Of a stretch of DNA of 34,187 bases, positions 7,078 through 14,820 are shown piece by piece (positions within the stretch are counted from its first letter, which is position 1; every line of letters begins with the position of its first letter). The notes beneath the pieces were generated by a model. It worked only from the letters and a program-made list of their open reading frames with translations, was not told where the DNA came from and ran no database searches. Source of the stretch: Chryseobacterium cucumeris (GTDB lineage: Bacteria; Bacteroidota; Bacteroidia; Flavobacteriales; Weeksellaceae); assembly GCF_001593385.1 (NCBI RefSeq), contig NZ_LUVZ01000006.1, positions 1 through 34,187 of the forward strand, given 5' to 3'. The translations under genes and the position numbers were made by a program.

Positions 7078-8376
7078 TTAAACCTGATATCCAAGTAACT
7101 TTCTGATTTGATAGAAGAATCTCTCAATCAGTCGCAGATCCTGTGTTACAATTTCTGCACTGCCTCTAAGCTCTTTATCGAATGTAAGTGTTTTGTTGTA
7201 GCTGGTTTTTAATCCTTTCGGTAAAATTACATCTACATAATAATTTCCTTTGTCATCAGGAATAAGTGATATATTCTGTACCTTTCCTTCGATGATACCG
7301 TATTCCTGGAATCGGTAATTGTCCAGTTTAATAAGTACTTTCTCACCAGGAGTTATTTTTCCTGAATTTGTGGTAGGGACTGACATTCTGCCCACTAACT
7401 GCTCTTTATTTTTAGGAAGAATAGAAAGGATGGGTTCTCCTACCTTTACAAACTGATTCTCTCCAAAGAACTGTTGGAAACTGGCAACCCCATCAGTGGA
7501 TGAAATCACAAGATAATTCAGTTCCCACTGTTTTAAAGATTTTCTCAGCTGTTCAAGAAGCTGTAGAGTTTGTGAAGAGTATGTAATTCTGTCTTTTTCT
7601 GTATTAATGGCAGTTCCGCTTTTGGTCTTATTCAGATTGGAAATTCCTTCATCCATTTGGGATATGGAGATTTTAATATTCTCAAGGTTTTGCTGAGCCT
7701 GAAGATATTTGATTTTTTCATTTTCAAGTTCCATGGCTGAAATAACCCCTTGGTTGAATAGCTCCTGAGATCTGTTGAAGTTTTTCTTTGTCAGATCATA
7801 TTTTATAGATTCCAGGTTCTTCTGCTGTTTCAAAGTAGCAATTCTTATTTTGTATTCTGAAATGCTCTGATTGGCGGCCAGGTTTTCTGGTGCATAAGGC
7901 TGTAGTCTTGTAAAAAGAGCTTCATCCTGAAATGCTTTTGCGAAACTGTTATATTCTCCCTGCAATTCACCCAGCTTAAATCTTGAAGCCTGGGCGATAG
8001 GGAAGGTATATAATTTATCAGGTGTGATAGAGTCTACCAGTTTTTTAAGCTCTAAAATGTCTTTGTAGTTAGCTGCAGACTGCATCACCATAAGAACATC
8101 ATTCTTTTTAACTTCCTGATGATCTTTTATGAATATTTTCTCAATTTTGGAACTGGTTCGTGCTTCTATTTTCTCAGGAGGATTCTGGGAAGTTACAATA
8201 ATAGGAGCCGGTACAAATTCCGGGTATTTTATAATGTAGCTCATTAAGAGAATTAACAGGAGGATCACAAATATCACAGTATTTCCCCATCGGATCATCC
8301 AATGTGGTGGCTGGGTAAGAATATCCTGTACACTCTCGGAACGGAGTTCAATATTGTCTAAAACGTCTTCTTTCAT
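7078..8376 (-). CDS. HlyD-family membrane fusion (adaptor) protein
   Basis: A 432-residue periplasmic adaptor of a type I exporter. A short cytoplasmic N-terminus is followed by one membrane helix (about 33-49). Next comes a first half-lipoyl segment (SSKIEKIFIKDHQEVKKNDVL), and then a long alpha-helical/coiled-coil hairpin (about 170-290). A second lipoyl/beta-barrel part follows (GEPILSILPKNKEQLVGRM and GEKVLIKLDNYRFQEYG). It is the third gene of a minus-strand locus after the peptidase-containing ABC exporter, which it should join to an outer-membrane channel. No TolC-like gene is adjacent. It is separated by 171 bases from the exporter, with no terminator seen between them. Confidence 0.92.
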   Translation of the reverse strand: MKEDVLDNIELRSESVQDILTQPPHWMIRWGNTVIFVILLLILLMSYIIKYPEFVPAPIIVTSQNPPEKIEARTSSKIEKIFIKDHQEVKKNDVLMVMQSAANYKDILELKKLVDSITPDKLYTFPIAQASRFKLGELQGEYNSFAKAFQDEALFTRLQPYAPENLAANQSISEYKIRIATLKQQKNLESIKYDLTKKNFNRSQELFNQGVISAMELENEKIKYLQAQQNLENIKISISQMDEGISNLNKTKSGTAINTEKDRITYSSQTLQLLEQLRKSLKQWELNYLVISSTDGVASFQQFFGENQFVKVGEPILSILPKNKEQLVGRMSVPTTNSGKITPGEKVLIKLDNYRFQEYGIIEGKVQNISLIPDDKGNYYVDVILPKGLKTSYNKTLTFDKELRGSAEIVTQDLRLIERFFYQIRKLLGYQV

Positions 8377-8547
8377 TGTTTTGAGGTGAAATTTCCCCCA
8401 ATATTTCAGGAGGAATATAATTTAAATAAATGAGTAGTTTCCATCATACCTATTCCGGTGCTGAAGTATTTGCATCCGGAGGGTATTTTAAATTTTTCAT
8501 TCTTAATATTAGTCTCTAATAAGCTTTTCGAATTCTACTAGATACCA

Positions 8548-10743
8548 TTAGCTGCCTAATTCAAGCTGATTTCTTACAAGTCTGTAATATTCTCCCCTTA
8601 AATCTACCAGATCGGCATGGCTTCCTTCTTCAACTACTTTTCCTTGATCCAGTACAATGATTTTATCAGCATGTCTTACCGTTGAAAGTCTGTGGGCAAT
8701 CACCACTGCTGTTTTGCCCTTAAAGAACTGTTCAAGATTTTCCATAATCACTTTCTCATTATTGGCATCTAATGCAGAGGTAGCTTCATCAAATAAAATA
8801 TATTCTGGAGATTTGTAAACAGCTCTTGCAATGAAAAGTCTCTGCTTCTGACCACCACTGACACCAACTCCTTCATTTCCGATCTTTGTATTATAACTTA
8901 ATGGAAGGCTTTCAATAAAATCTTTAATATTGGCTATCTCTACGGCACGTCTAAGTTTTTGTTTATCTATATGATCTTCACCTACAGCAATATTATTGGC
9001 GATAGTATCATTGAATACATATCCTTCCTGCATTACAACTCCACAATGATCTCTCCAGTATCTTGGGGAAATATTTTTCATATTGGTATTTCCGATTCTG
9101 ATTTCACCCTGGTCCGGATCATAAAATTTCATCAACAGTTTCAATAAAGTAGTTTTTCCACTTCCGCTGGCTCCCACAATAGCTGTGGTCTGTTGATAAG
9201 GAATCGTAAGGTTTAAGTTTTCAAAAACCGGAACGTCAGAACCAATATACCTGAATGACATATCTTTTATTTCGATATCTTGCTTCGGAACATCTGTGAC
9301 GTACTGCTCATTTTTATCTTCTTCATCATCTTTATCATGGATTTCTCCTAATCTTTCAAGGGAAATTTTAGCATCCTGAGTTTGTTTGATAAAGTCGATA
9401 AGCTGAAGAAGCGGGCTGTTTAACTGTCCAATAATGTACTGAACAGAAAGCATCATCCCCAAAGTAAGATTTCCACTTAAAACAAGTTTAGCAGAAAGGA
9501 AACTCACCAGTATATCTTTCATCTGATTGATAAAGTTTCCTCCAACAGACTGCCATTGTTCTAATGAAAGAGATTTTATTCGGATCTTAAACAGTTTTAC
9601 CTGAAGAAATTCCCAGTCCCATCTTTTTTGCTTCTCTGCATTATGCATTTTGATTTCCTGCATACCGTTGATAAGCTCAATTACTTTACTTTGTTCCTGA
9701 GATACCTGAGAGAATCTTTTATAATCAAGCTCTTTTCTCTTTTTGAGGAAAAAACTGATCCAGCCAATATATAATACGGCCCCTACAAGATAAACGATGA
9801 AAAGTCTGTAATCGTAAAATAATAATACAATACTAAAAATAATAAGGTTGACCAATGAGAATAATGTATTCAGCGAAGAGCTTGTAAGAAGCTGCTCAAT
9901 TCTGTGATGGTCATTAATTCTCTGCATGATATCTCCTGTCATTCTGGTATCAAAGAAACTTATCGGAAGTTTCATTAATTTGATAAAGAAATCGGAAATG
10001 ATCGAAATATTGATCCTTGCCGAGAGGTGAAGAAGAATCCAGCTTCGGATTGTCTCAATTCCCATTCTTCCCAGGAATAGCATAATTTGGGCAAGTAGAA
10101 CTACATAGATAAAATTAATATCCTGATTCTGGATCCCGACGTCTACAATACTTTGGGTAAGAAACGGGAATATAAGGGAAAGTAAACTTCCACCTAAAAG
10201 TCCAATAGCCAATTGTATAACAAGTGTTTTATACTTAAAAAGATATTTGGACAAGAATGTAAAGCTTGCCTTACTCTCTTCAGCATCAAACTCTGTCTGA
10301 AAGAATGCAGGAGTAGTTTCAAGAATCAGTACAATTCCTTCTTCTGTATTTTCGTTGGCATTTTCTCCAATCCAGGACTTGATGAATTCTTCTCTGGTAT
10401 AAGTAATCAATCCATAGCTGGGATCCGAAATATATACTTTGTTATTTTTGTCGATTTTATATACAACAACAAAATGGTTTTTATTCCAGTGTGCTACACA
10501 TGGAAAAGGAACTTCTTCTGTTAGGGTATTGAAATCGATCTGGACACCCATTGACCGGAATCCAAGATTTTCTGCGGCATCGCTCAGCCCAAGAAGGCTG
10601 CTTCCTTCCCGTGTTGTTTCGGAAAGGTTACGAATCTGCTGCAGAGATATACTTTTACCATAATACTTACTGACGATTCTCAGGCATGTAGGGCCACAAT
10701 CTTTGGTATCTGGTTGCTTATAAAAAGGAAACTTTTTTTTCAA
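8548..10743 (-). CDS. Peptidase C39-domain ABC exporter (bacteriocin-type)
   Basis: A 731-residue fused exporter: N-terminal C39 peptidase, membrane domain and nucleotide-binding domain. The peptidase has the DCGPTC motif with Cys16, and His90 (NKNHFVVV) and Asp107 (ISDPSYG), so the catalytic set is intact. The six-helix membrane domain spans about 165-450. The ATPase has Walker A GASGSGKT (524-531), signature SGGQKQR, Walker B YILFDEATSALD and the H-loop AHRLST. Family members cut double-glycine leaders and export the peptide. The start is unusual: TTG at 10741-10743 is the only start-like codon after an in-frame stop, yet gives the canonical opening KKKFPFYKQPDTKDCGPTC. An 8-A run follows it. 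Confidence 0.94.
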   Translation of the reverse strand: MKKKFPFYKQPDTKDCGPTCLRIVSKYYGKSISLQQIRNLSETTREGSSLLGLSDAAENLGFRSMGVQIDFNTLTEEVPFPCVAHWNKNHFVVVYKIDKNNKVYISDPSYGLITYTREEFIKSWIGENANENTEEGIVLILETTPAFFQTEFDAEESKASFTFLSKYLFKYKTLVIQLAIGLLGGSLLSLIFPFLTQSIVDVGIQNQDINFIYVVLLAQIMLFLGRMGIETIRSWILLHLSARINISIISDFFIKLMKLPISFFDTRMTGDIMQRINDHHRIEQLLTSSSLNTLFSLVNLIIFSIVLLFYDYRLFIVYLVGAVLYIGWISFFLKKRKELDYKRFSQVSQEQSKVIELINGMQEIKMHNAEKQKRWDWEFLQVKLFKIRIKSLSLEQWQSVGGNFINQMKDILVSFLSAKLVLSGNLTLGMMLSVQYIIGQLNSPLLQLIDFIKQTQDAKISLERLGEIHDKDDEEDKNEQYVTDVPKQDIEIKDMSFRYIGSDVPVFENLNLTIPYQQTTAIVGASGSGKTTLLKLLMKFYDPDQGEIRIGNTNMKNISPRYWRDHCGVVMQEGYVFNDTIANNIAVGEDHIDKQKLRRAVEIANIKDFIESLPLSYNTKIGNEGVGVSGGQKQRLFIARAVYKSPEYILFDEATSALDANNEKVIMENLEQFFKGKTAVVIAHRLSTVRHADKIIVLDQGKVVEEGSHADLVDLRGEYYRLVRNQLELGS

Positions 10744-10760
10744 AACTACTACTCATTATA

Positions 10761-10787
10761 AAATGCCGTCAATAAATGACGACATTT
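10761..10787 (-). other. Hairpin just upstream of the ABC exporter gene
   Basis: On the minus strand AAATGTCGTCA pairs with TGACGGCATTT (11 bp, one G-U, loop of 5). It lies 17 bases upstream of the exporter start and has only a weak T run. It could be a partial terminator or processing site between the VKOR gene and the exporter. Confidence 0.4.
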
Positions 10788-10933
10788 TTGCTTTAATTCA
10801 ATTATAATTCAATGAAATGGTAAACTGGAAATAGTCCCATTGATCACCGTTTTTCTACTCTTTTACATCTTTTCAGATGGTTATTTTGTTTTTCCTAAGA
10901 TAGTGAAATTTTTAAATGAATGAGATTTATTTA

Positions 10934-12448
10934 CTAGATCTCATCGTCCTCTATTAATTCATCAATAAAGAATAAAATATCTTCACGATCATACTTGTCT
11001 GGAAACTGATATCCATTGATGATAAAGATAGGAGTGAAGCTTAATCCTGCGTTACTGTTTTCTATGGACATCTCTACTAATGGATTCAGATTTTCTGATG
11101 TTACCTTTCCTCCGGAGAGCACATTGATTTTGCTTTCATCCTTAGTTTCAAACCATTCTTCTACAGCATGTAGAAATTCTTTTTCGGGCTTGTTATGATA
11201 GATATGAGTTAAATCTGAAATAAGCTGAGTGTATTTTTCTGGAGCTCTGTCTGGGCTGTAATTGAATCTCATCTGTAGTGAAATATTCTCCGGATATTTT
11301 TCCAAAAGTCCTTCCACAAGCTTATGTGCATCTTTACAGAAACCACAATATGGGTTGGAAACGATAGAAATACGAAGCTTGGCATCTTTTTTTCCAACTG
11401 CAAAAGTTTCAGTATCCTGGAATTCTATTTTTGGATTTTGCTCCATCTGGTTTTTGAAAAGTTCATAGTTTCTCTTGAATCTGAGATTTTTTGCATTCGA
11501 TTTTTGAAGAGCTTCTTTTTGTTCAAGAAGAGTGTTGAAATAGATAACTGCAGAAAATACAAGAGCCCAAAGAATAACAGTCAATAAAAGAGCTCCCACA
11601 CTGAAAGACAGATTCTCAAAAAATAAACTGCTGATTACAATTTGTCCAACCAGAATTGAAATAATCAAAAGACATACTCTACAAAATGTTTTTTCTACAA
11701 ATGCCTGGATGTATAAAGAATATCCGATGGCAATTACAGAAACGAATGTGAAACCTTTTACGATATACGCTGTTGCCGGTAAGAACAGACCTAGTACGGT
11801 AAGTCCTGCAAAATAAATCAGAGAAAAATCTGCAAATTTTAAGCCCAGAATACTGGTTTTATCTTGTTTGATGATCTTATCACACGAGTTGGCTGCCTGA
11901 CTTGCTGCAGCACCTCCGCCTCCACATATACTTCCGATGACAGTAGAGGTATTCCCGAATTTCTGATTGAAAATTTCCAGGGAAATATAAACTCCTGCTA
12001 AGGAAAGTACATTAAATAGAGCTTCGTAAATGGTTTGGCTAATAAAAGAATAGGCAAGAACAGTTGCAAAAATAATATAAAGAACCGGTTTGAAATTGAA
12101 AGCCAGTTTACTTTCTGCATTTTCTGTTTTCTCAAACAACAGTACAAAATCTGTTGATTTATTATAAAGTTCTTCTTTACCGAAGGTTTTTGCTTTTTCT
12201 GAATATACAGAATAATTGCTTCCTGCTTTTTTTACCAGGGAAAATGAATTCTCAACAATCGCAATAAATTCTTCCGGAAGTTCATCCCAATATTCTTTGT
12301 CAAGTTCGTAAGCGTCATTTTTTACTCCCATAAAGTTGAGTGTATCACTAAATGCCAGTGCAGATGGATAATTGGGATGGGAATTGAACTGGAAAATAAA
12401 TTCCTGTTTATCGAGTTTTAGATGGTTAATTAGTTTGTCAAAAATCAT
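10934..12448 (-). CDS. VKOR-family membrane oxidoreductase with thioredoxin domain and degenerate C39-like N-terminus
   Basis: A 504-residue membrane protein expected to make disulfides in exported substrates. Residues 1-110 resemble a C39 peptidase fold without the catalytic cysteine (NSHPNYPSALAFSDTL, then LPEEFIAIVE). About 118-320 is a multi-helix VKOR core with a Cys175/Cys189 loop pair and the quinone-site pair Cys256-Arg-Val-Cys259. About 350-500 is a periplasmic DsbA/thioredoxin-like domain with Cys368-Gly-Phe-Cys371 after SNPY. All three redox pairs are present, so an electron relay from substrate to quinone is plausible. It is the first gene of the locus with the C39 exporter and HlyD, suggesting a disulfide-containing exported peptide. 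The degenerate C39 region could bind leaders rather than cut them (inference). Confidence 0.88.
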   Translation of the reverse strand: MIFDKLINHLKLDKQEFIFQFNSHPNYPSALAFSDTLNFMGVKNDAYELDKEYWDELPEEFIAIVENSFSLVKKAGSNYSVYSEKAKTFGKEELYNKSTDFVLLFEKTENAESKLAFNFKPVLYIIFATVLAYSFISQTIYEALFNVLSLAGVYISLEIFNQKFGNTSTVIGSICGGGGAAASQAANSCDKIIKQDKTSILGLKFADFSLIYFAGLTVLGLFLPATAYIVKGFTFVSVIAIGYSLYIQAFVEKTFCRVCLLIISILVGQIVISSLFFENLSFSVGALLLTVILWALVFSAVIYFNTLLEQKEALQKSNAKNLRFKRNYELFKNQMEQNPKIEFQDTETFAVGKKDAKLRISIVSNPYCGFCKDAHKLVEGLLEKYPENISLQMRFNYSPDRAPEKYTQLISDLTHIYHNKPEKEFLHAVEEWFETKDESKINVLSGGKVTSENLNPLVEMSIENSNAGLSFTPIFIINGYQFPDKYDREDILFFIDELIEDDEI

Positions 12449-12478
12449 ATTAATATTTTTATCTAAAATACACAGATG

Positions 12479-12489
12479 TTTTAAATATA
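12479..12489 (-). promoter_or_regulatory. Weak -7-like element for the VKOR gene
   Basis: On the minus strand TATATTTA (12482-12489) matches TAnnTTTG at all but the last base, about 33 bases before the ATG. No -33 TTG is seen at proper spacing. Confidence 0.25.
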
Positions 12490-12490
12490 C

Positions 12491-12518
12491 AAAAAAAAAT
12501 CTCCTTTATTAGTGAGAT
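12491..12518 (-). terminator. Possible terminator between the small ORF and the VKOR gene
   Basis: On the minus strand ATCTC and GAGAT form a 5-bp stem with a 10-base loop, followed at once by nine T. The stem is weak, but the T run and its place after the 12551-12709 ORF fit a terminator for that transcript. Confidence 0.4.
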
Positions 12519-12550
12519 ATAAACGGATGTTGGTAGATTTTATTTGATCT

Positions 12551-12709
12551 TCAGTATTTTATTTTCTTGAATCCGGACATGGAAAGCAGATTTTGTAATA
12601 TGGCTTTTGTATTATTTCTTTGTGTAGTTGATGTTTTTAGTATTTTAAACGGTAACATTTTACGAAGGTAAGATCCATTTCCCACAGGCAGATATTCTAA
12701 AGTTTTCAT
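12551..12709 (-). CDS. Possible small ORF, 52 residues, unknown
   Basis: ATG (12707-12709) to TGA gives a basic 52-residue peptide starting MKTLEYLPVGNGSYL and ending SMSGFKKIKY. It has no cysteine, no double-glycine leader motif, no signal peptide and no membrane helix. I do not recognise it. It lies 102 bases upstream of the VKOR-type gene on the same strand, with a weak terminator between them. The start codon lies in the 40-base loop of the inverted repeat at 12670-12754, and codons 7-14 lie in one arm. It could be a regulated small protein, a leader peptide, or chance. Confidence 0.3.
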   Translation of the reverse strand: MKTLEYLPVGNGSYLRKMLPFKILKTSTTQRNNTKAILQNLLSMSGFKKIKY

Positions 12710-12754
12710 GGTTAAGTGTACATTAAATGTTGCCTGTGGGAAGTAAAGGATCTT
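12670..12754. repeat. Long interrupted inverted repeat (12 bp + 7 bp arms)
   Basis: The inner arms TTCCCACAGGCA (12679-12690) and TGCCTGTGGGAA (12731-12742) are perfect. The outer arms AAGATCC (12670-12676) and GGATCTT (12748-12754) extend the pairing across a small asymmetric bulge. The loop is 40 bases. There is no T run after it on either strand, so it is not a simple terminator. Confidence 0.75.
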
Positions 12755-12975
12755 TTTAAAACAAAGTATTTCGTGTTTTTACCTGAGGCAAAGATGCATT
12801 CATAACGCTGGGAATGCAAGAAAGGGATGTCGGAATTGATAAATTTTGGGATGTTTATTAGCGGGTTTTTAATAAAGTATTAAATTAATATTTTGATTTT
12901 TAATACTTTATATTTTCTGTCATGGAAATGTATTAAAAACTAAAAAAGTGTAATATTGTGCCTTTAAAAGAATAT

Positions 12976-14703
12976 ATGCGCAAGGCTTTTTTTATGTTTC
13001 TGTTGATGTTTGCTGAGAATTTCTGCTTTTCTCAAAGCATTAGTGGATTTCATATACCGGATTCATTACAAAATAAAAATGCTGACCAATTACAGAAGGC
13101 TTATGATAGGACCTTTCGTATCGATAATAATAAAGCAGAATTCTATGCCAATGTTATTTTAAGTAAAGGTAAAAAGCAGAAAAATAATGATCTGATCTAT
13201 GACGGCTATTACAAACTGGCTCACAGTAAAGGTTTAAAATCGGAAAACGGACATCCTTACGCGGATACACTCATCAGGATTACCCAGTATGTGAATACCA
13301 GGGATTACCCTGCGAAGGCTCATATTATTAAAGGTATCCTGTTCAATTATGAATCCAGATACGGGGAGGCCTTAGATCAATATGTTCAGGCAAAAAAATT
13401 AGCTGGTAAAAAGAACCCGGATCAGTTTTTTTATGTGAAAAAACTGGTTGGTATTTTAAAATCGGCAACGGGTGAAGATCAAGAAGCTCTTCCTCTGTTT
13501 CTGGAATATTACCAGTATGAGAAGGAAAAAATGCATACTGATAAGAGAGATGTAAAAAGCTATATCGGATCTATTTTTTCTGTAGCAAACAGCTATAACA
13601 AAAACAAGCAATATAATAATGCCTTGCCTTACATCCATTTGGGAATTGAAGAATGTAAAAAATTTAATGACTATACCCATTATCCTTATCTGATCTCTTC
13701 CTTAGGAATAGCTAATTATTACTTGAAAAACTATAAGGAATCTTATAATAATCATTTGTTGGCTGAGCAAAAATTCAAAAAAAACAATGATGACTGGAAC
13801 CTTGGGATTACTTATTATTTTCTAGGTAAAATCAATGGTGATCTTCACAAGGAAACTGAAGCAGTACGTTATTTCACAAAATCAGATTCTATCTTTTCAG
13901 TGTCTAAAAAGTTTGATCCGTTTATGAGAAACGGATATGAGTTTTTAATTGATTATTACAAGAAAAAAGGAGATAAGGAAAATCAGCTGAAATTCATTAA
14001 TAAACTGGTGGCGACGGATAGCTTTCTTACTAGTAGTAAGCAGTATTTGTCCAAAGAGATTTATAAAAAATATGACACACCGGCTCTGCTGGAAGAAAAA
14101 GAAAGACTTATTGATGAATTGAACAATAAAAACTCTACCCTTTATTTTGTTTTGTGTGGTGGTGTTTTAGTATTAGGTGCTTTATTCTTTTTACTTATCC
14201 GGAACAGACGAAATGCAAAACACTATAAAAAACAGGCGGACCACCTTTTAGAAAAATCAAGATTAATGGAAGTTTCTGCTGTAAAGATTGATCAGCTCGC
14301 AGAGAAAACAAAAGAGCAAAAGGCTAAAAATATTCTCCCGGACAAACAGCTGCAGGATATAAAAGTGAAACTGGAGGCATTTGAACTAAATAAAGATTTT
14401 TTACGTAAGAATATAACGGTAGACAGTTTGGCTAAAGATTTTAATTCAAACAGAGATTATCTGTCAAAGTCAGTGAATGAGCTTAAGGCAAAGAACTTTT
14501 CACAATATCTGAATGAATTGAGAATTAATTATATTGTAGAAGAGCTCAATCATAACGAGAAAATACGAAAATATACCATTGCAGCTATAGCTGATAGTAT
14601 AGGTTATAATAATTCGGAATCGTTTTCCAATGCATTTAGAAAAATTACAGGAACACTGCCTTCCTATTATATAAAACTATTACAGAAACAGAGAATAAAT
14701 TAA
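12976..14703 (+). CDS. TPR-TM-AraC family transcriptional regulator
   Basis: A 575-residue membrane-bound regulator of a Bacteroidetes type. The signal-like N-terminus (MRKAFFMFLLMF to FSQ) is followed by a helical TPR region (about 30-385, with units such as YYFLGKINGDLHKETEAVRYF) predicted outside the cytoplasm. A single membrane helix is at 387-408 and a coiled linker leads to a C-terminal AraC-type double helix-turn-helix (about 479-570: VDSLAKDFNSNRDYLSKSVNEL and IAAIADSIGYNNSESFSNAF). It probably senses a periplasmic condition and binds DNA inside. An in-frame GTG at 12958 would add six residues. ATG 12976 is preferred for its cleaner signal and because the GTG overlaps a -7-like TAATATTG (12951-12958). 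The S15 hydrolase follows 117 bases later and is a candidate target. Confidence 0.87.
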   Translation: MRKAFFMFLLMFAENFCFSQSISGFHIPDSLQNKNADQLQKAYDRTFRIDNNKAEFYANVILSKGKKQKNNDLIYDGYYKLAHSKGLKSENGHPYADTLIRITQYVNTRDYPAKAHIIKGILFNYESRYGEALDQYVQAKKLAGKKNPDQFFYVKKLVGILKSATGEDQEALPLFLEYYQYEKEKMHTDKRDVKSYIGSIFSVANSYNKNKQYNNALPYIHLGIEECKKFNDYTHYPYLISSLGIANYYLKNYKESYNNHLLAEQKFKKNNDDWNLGITYYFLGKINGDLHKETEAVRYFTKSDSIFSVSKKFDPFMRNGYEFLIDYYKKKGDKENQLKFINKLVATDSFLTSSKQYLSKEIYKKYDTPALLEEKERLIDELNNKNSTLYFVLCGGVLVLGALFFLLIRNRRNAKHYKKQADHLLEKSRLMEVSAVKIDQLAEKTKEQKAKNILPDKQLQDIKVKLEAFELNKDFLRKNITVDSLAKDFNSNRDYLSKSVNELKAKNFSQYLNELRINYIVEELNHNEKIRKYTIAAIADSIGYNNSESFSNAFRKITGTLPSYYIKLLQKQRIN

Positions 14704-14820
14704 GTAGTCTACAGAAAAATGTGTACGATATTGATCAATTTTGGTAGACCTGTTTTCTTTAAATCGTATAAAAGTATTTGTTTTGCCTACTAAAATATAT
14801 AATAATCTAAAGTGCACAGT

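Noticed and set aside
8450..8500. 16-residue minus-strand ORF (MKNLKYPPDANTSAPE) between the ABC exporter and HlyD genes
   Set aside because: Too short, no cysteine or leader motif, and nothing supports translation; not credible as an exported precursor.
10866..10879. Small hairpin CATCT-TTTC-AGATG between the VKOR and exporter genes
   Set aside because: Only 5 bp, with no T run on the minus strand; too weak to call a terminator.
6951..10927. 17-bp direct repeat TTTAAATGAATGAGATT at 6951-6967 and 10911-10927, each downstream of a gene of the export locus
   Set aside because: In 34 kb of AT-rich DNA a match of this length can easily arise by chance, and the flanks do not extend the similarity convincingly.
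14722..14768. TACGAT / ATCGTA inverted pair between the AraC-type regulator and the S15 gene as an operator
   Set aside because: Only six bases per arm with a 35-base gap; not distinguishable from chance in this composition.
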